64,000 bases of DNA, taken from the NCBI RefSeq assembly GCF_000688015.1, contig NZ_JIAD01000001.1:1798001-1862000 (forward strand), given 5' to 3'. Under the pieces are notes generated by a model. It saw nothing but the letters and a program-made list of their open reading frames with translations. It searched no databases and was not told where the DNA came from. This stretch comes from Eubacterium sp. AB3007. GTDB lineage: Bacteria; Bacillota; Clostridia; Peptostreptococcales; Anaerovoracaceae. Numbering within the stretch: the stretch's first letter is position 1; each line of letters opens with the position of its first letter. Shown here piece by piece: positions 1 through 7,494 of this stretch. Position numbers and translations under genes: made by a program.

Positions 1-398
1 CGCTGAAGGTGCGTCAGCAGTTCGTCATGTACGCCGTTTCTGATTACTTCGCCAATCGACCACAGCATTGAGTCCGATGCAAGTGATCGCAGCAGTTCGC
101 GATTGTTTTCAAGCAGATCAAAAGCGTGGTAGAGAAGCTGTTCGTAATATTCGGGGCCGGCCAGCCTTTGCAATTCACTATCATCCCCGCGATGGCTATC
201 CAAGGCGTCCCGGATGACGAAATCGGCAAATTCATATTTGTCACTGAAGTGGTTGTAAAAGGTGGCGGTCCTGACCATAGCGGCGTCGCAGAGCTCCTTG
301 ACCGTGATTTGTTCGAAGCGTTTCAACTTCAAAAGAGCAGTAAACTCCCGGGTCAATGCAGCATAGGTCTTTTGTATTCTGAGATCTGTTCCTGACAT
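1..398 (-). CDS. TetR/AcrR-family transcriptional regulator, C-terminus cut by window edge
   Basis: About 132 residues are visible, running off the left edge. Residues about 10-56 form a TetR DNA-binding domain: a first helix (TYAALTREFTALLKL), then the helix-turn-helix and recognition helix ending in the hallmark TFYNHFSDK. The remainder is the start of the ligand-binding domain (YYEQLLYHAFDLLENN). The family represses neighbouring genes and releases DNA on binding a small molecule. The ATG at 398 has an AAAGG at about 14 bases upstream; the ATG at 418 is out of frame. The gene is divergent from the CrtC/AttH-like gene at 540, which is its most likely target (inference). The family call is firm; the ligand cannot be told. 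Confidence 0.88.
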   Translation of the reverse strand, partial: MSGTDLRIQKTYAALTREFTALLKLKRFEQITVKELCDAAMVRTATFYNHFSDKYEFADFVIRDALDSHRGDDSELQRLAGPEYYEQLLYHAFDLLENNRELLRSLASDSMLWSIGEVIRNGVHDELLTHLQ

Positions 399-421
399 AT
401 TTGACGAATACCTTTCATGTG

Positions 422-505
422 TAAATTAATTGACTATCAGAAGGCGATCATGTCTTCTCTTTTTTTTGGGAAGTGAATATAGTTAGATTGTAGCTAATTA
501 ATTTA
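422..505. promoter_or_regulatory. Divergent intergenic region with an inverted pair of AT-rich 15-mers, possible TetR operator
   Basis: TAAATTAATTGACTA (422-436) recurs inverted as TAGCTAATTAATTTA (491-505), 13 of 15 matching. Each copy contains the self-complementary core AATTAATT. They lie between the divergent TetR gene and the gene at 540, where an autoregulatory operator would be expected. AT-rich dyads can arise by chance, so the operator role is inference. Confidence 0.35.
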
Positions 506-539
506 TTGATGTCAAATAACATCAGGGAGGTACATTAAG

Positions 540-1661
540 ATGGAAACTGTAAGAGTTTTGGATAGACCGGAAGATTTTAAGAAATATGGGATCAAACAGG
601 AAGGTTTGGAAGCCTGGGAAGATGGAAGACGTGACAGTTCAGATCCGGGTCACGGTGAGATCTGGTATTTTGACTGTAGTTTTGAAGATGGTTCTACGCT
701 TGTATTAGGATTCCGTCCGAAATCTGTGGATCATCTCATGCAGCCGGAAGATAACCCGAACGTTGCCATTAATTACACCAATAAAGACGGGACAACATTC
801 TTTGATTATAGGATGTGCAGCATTGAAGAATCAGGTTTTTCAAAAGAAAAGTGCGATCTGAAATTAGGAGTACATTATCTCAAGGGAAGCAATTGGGATG
901 AATACGACGTGAAGATCGTACCGGAAGAACCATCTGCACTTGTTGTGGATGGAAAACCTTCCGAAGATCATTCTGCCAGTGTGGACCTTCATTTCACGGC
1001 AGAAGCCAAACCTTTCAGACCAGGAACCGGGATCATCGATGTTGGAGAGGGATTCTACTACAATTTCATATGTATCACAAAAATGCATGTGTCCGGTCAT
1101 ATCAATATCAATGGAGAGGATAAAGATGTAACAGGTGCAGCATATTATAACCACCAATGGTTCAATATAAGTCCTGCGATCGCTTTCCATCACTGGGTCT
1201 GGGGACGTCAGAATATCGGTGAATACAGTGTCCTTATCTATGATATGGTGACCAGGAAGAGCACCGGATTGGTGCAAATTCCGCTTTTTATGATCGATGA
1301 TGAGCAAGGAAACAGAATATTCGAGAATACTTCAAGCAGCAGTATGAGCTATGAAATCCTCGATACATATATCGAAAAAGTGAGCGGCAAGGAATATCCG
1401 TGCGCCCTTAGATATACTTTTGAAGGTGAAGGCATGAAAATCACTTACACCATTCGTGATCCGCAGGAAATCGGCGTCATGTATGTATATGGTGATGCTC
1501 CCGAACTTGTCAAAAAGCAGTATGATGCGATGGGGCTCAAACCATCCTATACTAGAAATCTTGCAGATACAGAATTAACTATCGAATCAGATGGCGAATC
1601 ACAGACAGTCAAAGGCAGGATGCTCTATGAGTTCAATTTCCCGGCCGCAAAACTGAGATAA
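540..1661 (+). CDS. CrtC/AttH-like lipocalin-fold protein
   Basis: A 373-residue soluble protein with no signal peptide or membrane segment. Its layout resembles the hydroxyneurosporene synthase (CrtC)/AttH family, two tandem lipocalin-like beta barrels. The first half contains GEIWYFDCSFEDG and the second a central YYNHQWFN followed by HHWVWGRQ, matching the family's conserved His-Gln-Trp region. Related proteins act as hydratases or isomerases on hydrophobic substrates such as carotenoids, but no carotenoid genes are nearby, so the substrate here is unknown. The start is supported by AGGGAGG upstream (spacing about 7). It is divergent from a TetR gene, suggesting induction by a small hydrophobic compound. 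Family call is moderately sure; a catalytic role is inference. Confidence 0.6.
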   Translation: METVRVLDRPEDFKKYGIKQEGLEAWEDGRRDSSDPGHGEIWYFDCSFEDGSTLVLGFRPKSVDHLMQPEDNPNVAINYTNKDGTTFFDYRMCSIEESGFSKEKCDLKLGVHYLKGSNWDEYDVKIVPEEPSALVVDGKPSEDHSASVDLHFTAEAKPFRPGTGIIDVGEGFYYNFICITKMHVSGHININGEDKDVTGAAYYNHQWFNISPAIAFHHWVWGRQNIGEYSVLIYDMVTRKSTGLVQIPLFMIDDEQGNRIFENTSSSSMSYEILDTYIEKVSGKEYPCALRYTFEGEGMKITYTIRDPQEIGVMYVYGDAPELVKKQYDAMGLKPSYTRNLADTELTIESDGESQTVKGRMLYEFNFPAAKLR

Positions 1662-1807
1662 GTTAACAAGATAAGGCACACAAGTGCTTACAGGCACTCT
1701 TAAGAACCTGAAACAGGAGACAAAAAAGGGGCATTACAGAATCGAAACGCTCAAACCATTGCAATTACAGTGGTTCTGGAAAACCAAATTGAGATACCCT
1801 AGCCAAA

Positions 1808-1838
1808 GCGAAAGACGAGCGAATGCTCGTCCTTTTGC
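1808..1838 (+). terminator. Hairpin downstream of the CrtC-like gene
   Basis: GACGAGC and GCTCGTC pair around GAAT, and the stem extends outwards as GCGAAA against CTTTTGC with one bulge. There is no clear U-tract, and it lies about 150 bases past the stop codon, so it may be a weak terminator or simply a hairpin. Confidence 0.3.
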
Positions 1839-1923
1839 GGCTCTGTTAAAAATGTTGGGGTGGTGGATACTCTAACTATTTCAGAGCTAGTAGTTTCTTC
1901 TTTCGATTGGGTAGTTATGCCAT

Positions 1924-2397
1924 TTAGTTGTCCAGTGATAATGTGAATCTGGAAGTAATAGCTTCGATGTCAGCATCCTTATTTGCTGAAATCCGAATAA
2001 ATGCAGAATCATCTACCGAAGTAAGATAAACGGCCTCATCACTTCCTGTATAAAATACTCCGTTATACCCCTCTTTGAAGTCTGATGCGGCCTTGGCCTC
2101 TTCCATATATTCATCGTAAACTTCTTTGTCAAGGGTGATCAGCATAGCAGTACTATCTTTGCCCTCTACGATCTCACCATCATAGAGATATGCGGCACCT
2201 CTGGCAAATTCCACCGACCAGCCTCCGCTAATATCCACAATTACAGTCACAGGAGCATTCCCGTCCTGATCCAGATAAGCTTCGGCAGTTTGCTTACCGC
2301 CTTGAGATCCACTGTCTTTGCTCCCGGATCCGCACGCTGTAAAGACAAGAACCATGCAGATGGTCAGTATAAAGCATATCAATTTCTTTCTGTTCAT
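1924..2397 (-). CDS. Putative lipoprotein of unknown function
   Basis: 157 residues. The N-terminus is a lipoprotein signal peptide: MNRKK, a hydrophobic stretch, then lipobox FTAC with Cys about residue 22, followed by a Gly/Ser-rich linker (GSGSKDSGSQGGK). The mature part is small, acidic and predicted mixed alpha/beta (VTVIVDISGGWSVEF at its start). No enzyme motif is seen. It should be anchored to the outer face of the membrane. The ATG at 2397 is preceded by AGGAGGTGCTGAG, an excellent ribosome binding site. A terminator lies upstream, separating it from the EF-Ts fragment, so it is probably transcribed alone. The gene is surely real; its function is not recognisable. Confidence 0.8.
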   Translation of the reverse strand: MNRKKLICFILTICMVLVFTACGSGSKDSGSQGGKQTAEAYLDQDGNAPVTVIVDISGGWSVEFARGAAYLYDGEIVEGKDSTAMLITLDKEVYDEYMEEAKAASDFKEGYNGVFYTGSDEAVYLTSVDDSAFIRISANKDADIEAITSRFTLSLDN

Positions 2398-2438
2398 CTC
2401 AGCACCTCCTGCTGTTTATCACTGCTCATACATCGAGC

Positions 2439-2478
2439 AAAAAAACACCCGAACATATATTAATTATACACGTTCGGG
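2439..2478 (-). terminator. Rho-independent terminator after the EF-Ts fragment
   Basis: On the minus strand CCCGAAC (2478-2472) pairs with GTTCGGG (2454-2448) around an AT-rich loop that itself pairs partly, followed by TGTTTTTTT. It lies 24 bases past the tsf stop codon, so it is probably the native tsf terminator carried along with the fragment. Confidence 0.7.
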
Positions 2479-2501
2479 CATTCTTTGTACATCAATTAAT
2501 C

Positions 2502-3056
2502 TTACTTGTTTGCAGCTTCCATCTGTGCAGCTACTTCAGCAGCGAAGTCCTCTTCCTTCTTCTCGATGCCTTCGCCTACTTCGAATATTACTACCTTAGT
2601 AAGTGCAAGATCACCATCAACTGACTTCAGATACTGAGCAACAGTCTGCTTGCCGTCTTCTGCTCTTACGTAAACCTGATCAAGCAGGCAGATCTCCTTG
2701 AGCTGCTTGGAGATACGTCCGTCAACAAGACCCTTGAAGATCTTGTTCTGGGAGATTTCCATCTTGGCAGCAATTGCAAGACCTGCAAGTCTTGTCTTAG
2801 CTTCTTCCGAAAGGAAGTTCGGCAGATAGTTGAAGTTGAAGCTCTTGTCAGCTCTCTTCTCAGCAAGGATGTCAAGATCAGCCTTGTCCCATACCTCAGA
2901 AACCTTCTCAAGAAGTCCGTTGAGGATCGGCTTAGGAAGTGAGAACGGATCGTTCAGAGCACTTTCGAGGGTGATCTTGCCAAGGTTTGCAAGCTCTGCC
3001 TCAGAGATCTCATCTCTGCTTACATACTGAGGATTCATTGCTGCTACCTGCAGCAA
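2502..3056 (-). pseudogene. tsf: Elongation factor Ts, 3' part only
   Basis: The 184-residue reading frame matches the C-terminal portion of EF-Ts: VAAMNPQYVSRDEI near the start, GRISKQLKEICLLDQ, then FEVGEGIEKKEEDFAAEVA at the end. EF-Ts is the guanine nucleotide exchange factor for EF-Tu and is normally about 200-310 residues. The N-terminal UBA-like domain, the TDFV motif that contacts EF-Tu and about 120 further residues are absent, as is any rpsB gene upstream. Homology ends abruptly near 3050, where composition also turns GC-rich towards the threonine aldolase gene. No ribosome binding site precedes the first Met. It is therefore a truncated, presumably non-functional copy, brought in by rearrangement or possibly an assembly join. 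Confidence 0.8.
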
Positions 3057-3079
3057 ACTATCTCAAATGCCAGTCGCAT

Positions 3080-3108
3080 TTTACAAAGGGCGCAAAACCT
3101 GTTACAAT
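3080..3108 (+). promoter_or_regulatory. Sigma-A type promoter for threonine aldolase
   Basis: TTTACA (3080-3085), a 17-base spacer, then TACAAT (3103-3108). It lies just beyond the EF-Ts break point and about 50 bases before the ltaE start codon. Confidence 0.6.
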
Positions 3109-3160
3109 CAAAAAAGCGAAGGCCACTTCAACAGGGCAGAATCAAACAAGGAGGTTCCAT

Positions 3161-4210
3161 ATGTTTTCCTTTGAATGCGACTACCACGAGGGCGCGCACC
3201 CGAAGATCCTGCAGCGCCTGATCGATATCAACTACGAGCAGCTCCCGGGCTACGGTGAGGACGAGTACAGTGCCCGGGCCAAGGAGAAGATCCGCAAGGC
3301 ATGCGGCACGCCCAATGCGGACGTCTTCTTCTTCGGCGGTGGCACCATGACCAATGTCACCATCATCGACTCCATCCTGGAGACCTACGAGGGGGTGGTG
3401 TCCGCCGAGACCGGCCACGTCAACAATCACGAGTCCGGCGGCGTGGAGTTCACCGGGCACAAAGTCCTCACGGTGCCGAGCCACGACGGCAAGGTGGCTG
3501 CTGCCGACCTGCTGGACCTGCTCCATACCTTCTATAACGATGAGGCCTGGGAGCACATCGTCTTCCCGGGTGCACTGTACATCTCCCATCCCACCGAGAT
3601 GGGGACTTTGTACACCAAGGCGGAACTTCAGGAACTGGCGGACATCTGCCATGAGTACGACATGCCGCTGTACCTGGACGGTGCCCGGCTAGGCTACGGA
3701 CTGATGGCGCCGGGGACGGACGTGACGCTCCGTGATATCGCGGAGATCTGCGACGTCTTCTATATCGGCGGCACCAAGGTCGGCGCCCTCTGCGGCGAGG
3801 CCGTGGTCTTCCCCAGAGGCGATGCGCCCAAGCACTTCTTCTCCATCATGAAGCAGCGCGGCGCCGTGTTTGCCAAGGGCCGCGTTCCGGCCATCCAGTT
3901 CGACGTGCTGTTCGAGGATGACCTGTACCTGGAACTGGGCAAGAACGGCATCGACCGGGCCATGGAGATCAAGAAGGTCTTCACCGACCGCGGATTCGAA
4001 TTGTACACCGACTCTCCCACCAACCAGCAGTACTTTGTTTTGGCAAACGACTTCGCCGATCGGCTGAGGGAGAAAGTCTTCTTTGAGACCACAAAGAAAT
4101 ATGACGATGATCACATCGTCGCACGCTTCTGCGCCTGCTGGGCCACCACCACCGAACAGGTGGAGCGCCTGGCCGCCCTCCTGGACGAGACCGCTGCAGA
4201 GCTGAAATAG
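3161..4210 (+). CDS. ltaE: Low-specificity L-threonine aldolase
   Basis: 349 residues, a fold-type I pyridoxal-phosphate enzyme that splits L-threonine or allo-threonine into glycine and acetaldehyde. Visible family features: the N-terminal MFSFECDYHEGAHP, the glycine-rich cofactor region FFFGGGTMTN, the Asp/Arg segment YLDGARLGYGL, and YIGGTKVGALCGE, whose Lys forms the Schiff base. Length is normal for the family. An upstream in-frame extension is rejected, because AAGGAGGTTCCAT sits immediately before the ATG at 3161. It has its own promoter and a strong terminator, so it is monocistronic. It is GC-rich compared with the ABC genes that follow. The cytoplasmic role is glycine formation or threonine breakdown. 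Confidence 0.93.
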   Translation: MFSFECDYHEGAHPKILQRLIDINYEQLPGYGEDEYSARAKEKIRKACGTPNADVFFFGGGTMTNVTIIDSILETYEGVVSAETGHVNNHESGGVEFTGHKVLTVPSHDGKVAAADLLDLLHTFYNDEAWEHIVFPGALYISHPTEMGTLYTKAELQELADICHEYDMPLYLDGARLGYGLMAPGTDVTLRDIAEICDVFYIGGTKVGALCGEAVVFPRGDAPKHFFSIMKQRGAVFAKGRVPAIQFDVLFEDDLYLELGKNGIDRAMEIKKVFTDRGFELYTDSPTNQQYFVLANDFADRLREKVFFETTKKYDDDHIVARFCACWATTTEQVERLAALLDETAAELK

Positions 4211-4224
4211 ATGACCGACCACGA

Positions 4225-4259
4225 GGGGCTATCTCAAAAGAGATGGCCCCTGTTTTTTT
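4225..4259 (+). terminator. Strong rho-independent terminator after ltaE
   Basis: GGGGCTATCTC and GAGATGGCCCC form an 11-bp stem (one G-U pair) with an AAAA loop, followed by TG and seven T residues. Confidence 0.9.
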
Positions 4260-4334
4260 GCGAGGCGGTTGCCGGAATTAACAAAGGGAATAAGGTCCGC
4301 AGAATATCGATTTTGGGAAATGGCTGCCGAAAAT

Positions 4335-4415
4335 CCAACACTGCGTTGGATATTGTTGGTTGCTTTCGGTTCAACTGCATGCATATAATGAAAGAAGAAG
4401 CCAACACTGTGTTGT
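4335..4415 (+). promoter_or_regulatory. Two near-palindromic operator-like repeats ahead of the ABC-2 operon
   Basis: CCAACACTGCGTTGG (4335-4349) and CCAACACTGTGTTGT (4401-4415) are two copies of the dyad CCAACAC-T-GTGTTGG, with 66 bases between starts. Their size and symmetry suit a TetR-type dimer. The second copy is 16 bases before the start codon of the ATPase. The remnant of a TetR gene at the end of the operon would be the natural partner (inference). Confidence 0.55.
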
Positions 4416-4431
4416 TTTTGGAGTGAATGCT

Positions 4432-5172
4432 ATGATCGTATTTGATTCGGTGTATATGAACTTCGGAAGGAAGACCCCTTTTACTGATCACAGGAAACCT
4501 GTTTTAAGGGGGATAGACTTCCATCTGAAACGAGGTGAGATCCTATGCCTGCTTGGCCCTTCAGGATGTGGCAAAACCACAATGGTCAACCTCATTATGG
4601 GCAGACTGTTACCAAGCAGTGGTACTGTGACAGTCATGGGTGAAAGAGCTCCATATAAAACGGTAAGGAAGAAGATCGGTTACATGCCGCAGGAAGATGC
4701 ACTTTATACGGATATCACTGCGATCGACAATCTGAAGTTCTTTGGAAAGATGAACGGAATGCCTGCCGGGCAAGTCAGGCAGAGAGCCAATGAAATGCTC
4801 AGATTCGGTCTGCTTGAAGAAGACGCTCGTAAAAAGGTGTCTGCTTTTTCGGGAGGAATGAAACGAAGGCTCTCCCTCGGGATCGCGATGATGCATGAAC
4901 CGGATCTTCTTATCCTGGATGAGCCGACAGTTGGTCTTGACCCGGAACACCGAAGACGAATCTGGATGGAATTTGAGAGACTGGCATCCAATGGATGCAC
5001 CATACTGGTAACGACTCATGTCATGGATGAAGCAGCGCGGTGCAGTCTGATAGCAATGCTCAATGAAGGCAGGTTCGTTGCTTCCGGTTCCCCTGATCAG
5101 ATCTTAGAAGAAACGGGTGCTAAAGACCTGGAGGATGCGTTCCTCAAACTTGAGGGAGGTGATCGCAAATGA
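4432..5172 (+). CDS. ABC transporter ATP-binding protein (ABC-2 export type)
   Basis: 246 residues. It has Walker A GPSGCGKTT (about residue 41), a Q-loop (YMPQEDALY), signature FSGGMKRRLSLG, Walker B LLILDEPTVGLDP and the H-loop His in VTTHVMDEA. This is the pattern of drug or lipid exporters of the ABC-2 (DrrA/CcmA-like) group. It should form a dimer energising the permease encoded next. GGAG eight bases before the ATG at 4432 chooses that start over the one at 4360. The stop overlaps the permease start (ATGA), implying translational coupling. Two operator-like dyads lie just upstream. The substrate is unknown. Confidence 0.9.
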   Translation: MIVFDSVYMNFGRKTPFTDHRKPVLRGIDFHLKRGEILCLLGPSGCGKTTMVNLIMGRLLPSSGTVTVMGERAPYKTVRKKIGYMPQEDALYTDITAIDNLKFFGKMNGMPAGQVRQRANEMLRFGLLEEDARKKVSAFSGGMKRRLSLGIAMMHEPDLLILDEPTVGLDPEHRRRIWMEFERLASNGCTILVTTHVMDEAARCSLIAMLNEGRFVASGSPDQILEETGAKDLEDAFLKLEGGDRK

Positions 5173-6608
5173 CAAAGATGTTAGCCATTGCGAGACGTAT
5201 ACTCCTTCAGTTCATTTATGATAAAAGGACACTTCTGCTCCTGTTTGTAGCACCGATCATCGTGCTTTGGCTTTTGTCTGTCCTGCTTGGCGCAAGTGGA
5301 TATGTTCCAAAGGTTGCGGTAAAGGACCTGCCCGAAGAATATGTCTCTGCGCTTGAGAAACAGGATGTTCAAATCGTTGATGTCAGCGAGTCGAAAGCAG
5401 ATTCGATGCTGAAAGACGGTCAGCTGGATGCAATACTTGAACTTCCCAAAGGGTCAACGACTATGGAGATCCATCTGGAGGGAAGCGACAGGATCGCCAA
5501 TGCAGCAGTTCTCAGCACTGTGGCTGATGCGACTGAGGAGTACAGCGAAGGTGCGCGTAAGCGAATGCAGGATGAGATCGACAGTAAAAAGGCGGAAATA
5601 GATAAGAAACGCAAGGAGATCGAGAAAGAGATCGAGGATAAGAAAGCGGAAATAGAAGAAAAGAAGCAAGAGGCCGAAAGAAAAATCAACGATACGAAGG
5701 CTAAAGTAGAACGACAGCAGCAGAAAGCAAAAAAGGCGAAGAAAAAAGCCAAAAAGCAACTTTCGAAAATGCTGGCTGCTCTTCCAAAGGAACAGCGAAA
5801 GGTACTGAAGAAAAAGTTTAACCGCGTGTTCGCTTCTTTTGGAACCGGTGGAACTATTGACTTCTCCGGGCTGGATATGGACGATTTGTCCGTGGACAGT
5901 ATCGATTTTGACACCAAAGACTTTGATATTGAGGTCAATGTTGATGACTATATTGCGATCCAGAATGTGGAGCGAACCTATGTCCATGGAAGTGATGACT
6001 GGGAGACGTTTGATTTCTTTGGTCCGATCTTCATCGGGTTGTTCGTCTTTGTGTTCACCTTCATCACAAGTGGAATGTCTCTTGTCAATGAAAGAAGCGC
6101 AGGGACAATGATGCGTTTTCTTGCAACGCCGGTAAAATCATGGCAGATCCTCGGGGGATACGCCATTGCCTTCGGAACTCTTGCGGGTGTTCAGGTATGC
6201 GCCATCGTAACGGCGGCTTTGAAGTTGATTGGATTTCCGAATGAGGGGAATGTATGGTATGTTGTTCTGATCGCGATCAGTTTGGCGATCGCTTCTGTGA
6301 CCTTTGGGCTTCTTGTATCTGGACTGGCTGCAAATGCTTTTCAGGTAGTTCAGTTGATGTTGGTGTTCGTCGTACCTCAGATACTTTTGTGTGGGATTTT
6401 CGATCTTTCCGGTGCTCCACATTGGATGCAAGTCCTCTCGCAGGCGCTGCCTCTCACATATGGTGCGAATGCGATGCAGGAAGTCATGTTGCGCGGTTCC
6501 GGGCTTGAGCTCATTCGACATGATCTGGCGATCATTTGGGGATTCACATGCATATTCTTTATTCTTGCATCATTGGGGCTCAGGAAGAAACATGCCCGCA
6601 AAGCCTAA
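5169..6608 (+). CDS. ABC-2 type permease with a large extracytoplasmic coiled coil
   Basis: 479 residues. TM1 is at about residues 20-42 and a block of five further hydrophobic segments at about 284-470, the ABC-2/YhgE-like plan. Between them is an unusually long soluble segment. Residues about 124-205 are a highly charged coiled coil of EIDKKRKEIEKEI type rich in Lys and Glu, and about 228-265 is an acidic stretch with alternating Asp/Leu (DMDDLSVDSIDF). The ERSAGTMMRFLATPV motif after TM2 is typical of ABC-2 permeases. Start overlaps the ATPase stop. YhgE/Pip-type proteins carry similar outward coiled coils. The complex probably exports a lipid, peptide or drug; the substrate is not deducible. 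Confidence 0.85.
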   Translation: MTKMLAIARRILLQFIYDKRTLLLLFVAPIIVLWLLSVLLGASGYVPKVAVKDLPEEYVSALEKQDVQIVDVSESKADSMLKDGQLDAILELPKGSTTMEIHLEGSDRIANAAVLSTVADATEEYSEGARKRMQDEIDSKKAEIDKKRKEIEKEIEDKKAEIEEKKQEAERKINDTKAKVERQQQKAKKAKKKAKKQLSKMLAALPKEQRKVLKKKFNRVFASFGTGGTIDFSGLDMDDLSVDSIDFDTKDFDIEVNVDDYIAIQNVERTYVHGSDDWETFDFFGPIFIGLFVFVFTFITSGMSLVNERSAGTMMRFLATPVKSWQILGGYAIAFGTLAGVQVCAIVTAALKLIGFPNEGNVWYVVLIAISLAIASVTFGLLVSGLAANAFQVVQLMLVFVVPQILLCGIFDLSGAPHWMQVLSQALPLTYGANAMQEVMLRGSGLELIRHDLAIIWGFTCIFFILASLGLRKKHARKA

Positions 6609-6624
6609 GTGGAGGCGATGGAAA

Positions 6625-6988
6625 ATGAACAAAACAATCTATTCAAACAAGCGAAACGCAACGCGTAAGAAGATCGACCGCGTTTTCATCGAGAACTTCA
6701 GATTACCCGGCAGTGCCGATCTGTATCTTGATGATCCAGACGTGGTCATAGGAGAGATCATGGAATTCAACAGAGAAAATGGATATCTTCCTATGCTCCT
6801 GCTTTCTGCCAGCAACAACAGCAGGTTCCTTTGCAGGCATATCAATGCTGATAAGGCGGATGAGGGAGAACGTCTCCCCCTGTGATGAAGGTTATGCGGA
6901 CATGGCTCAGAAAATGAGTGAACTGATTCGGCCAGTTGTGTACCACGGCCTTTTGGTCATAACGGAACACATAAAAGACCCTTATTAA
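6625..6988 (+). pseudogene. Decayed TetR-family regulator at the end of the ABC operon
   Basis: The ATG at 6625 (GGAGG upstream) opens NATRKKIDRVFIENFRL, the first helix of a TetR DNA-binding domain. It then jumps directly to EIMEFNRENGYLPMLLLS, which looks like the TetR C-terminal domain, so the recognition helix appears deleted. The frame stops at 6885. Further related-looking sequence (MAQKMSELIRPVVYHGLL) continues in the next frame to 6988, pointing to an additional frameshift. It sits 16 bases after the permease stop, the usual place for a local repressor. If so, the two operators at 4335-4415 have lost their cis-encoded repressor. The family assignment rests on pattern alone. Confidence 0.45.
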
Positions 6989-7494
6989 GAGAAAGAACAG
7001 AGGGCAGGGAGCATGCGTTTCGCATATGTTTCCACTTCCAGATGGATATTTTGGCTCCATATCGGTTCTATTATCCATTTTGTATGCCCATGTATAAGCA
7101 TACCGCCACGATCATCCCTGAAAACCCCGCAGCTGTCATCAAAAATGGGAAATTATTCCGGATTTCACTGCTATAATGACGGTGCAGCACCGGTCTCGCC
7201 TCGTTTTCAGCCTCGTGCCCAGCGAGCACAAAGCCTTATGTGGATAAAACCGGTTGTTTGATACAGTAAGTGCACGTTTGACGATTGTAAACGCAACTAA
7301 TTTCTCACTAGTATAAATCAGGAAGTTGTGAATGCACTTCTCCAACGAATTGTGGCAGATTGAAGAAGTAAGTTGACGTATGAAGTTGTAATCGCGCTGG
7401 AAATCATGTAAAATTCAAGTATGAAGGCACACTAAAACCCGGGTATGAAGAATGCCCGTTTTCAGAAGTTGAAATTGCACCTTGCGAAAAGGTG
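6989..7494. other. Non-coding stretch before the IS30 element
   Basis: No supportable gene. A short open stretch at 7084-7176 (30 codons) lacks a ribosome binding site. Copies of a GTTGTAA-N-TGCAC-like motif occur at 7325, 7385 and 7468. Confidence 0.5.

Noticed and set aside
126..395. 89-codon plus-strand frame
   Set aside because: It lies opposite the TetR gene, which has clear helix-turn-helix residues.
1684..1875. 63-codon frame after the CrtC-like gene
   Set aside because: No ribosome binding site, spans a hairpin, no family.
2987..3160. N-terminal extension of threonine aldolase
   Set aside because: It would run through the EF-Ts fragment; promoter and ribosome binding site lie inside this stretch, before the ATG at 3161.
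7013..7261. 82-codon frame before IS30
   Set aside because: No ribosome binding site and unlikely composition; includes one copy of the 14-bp direct repeat.
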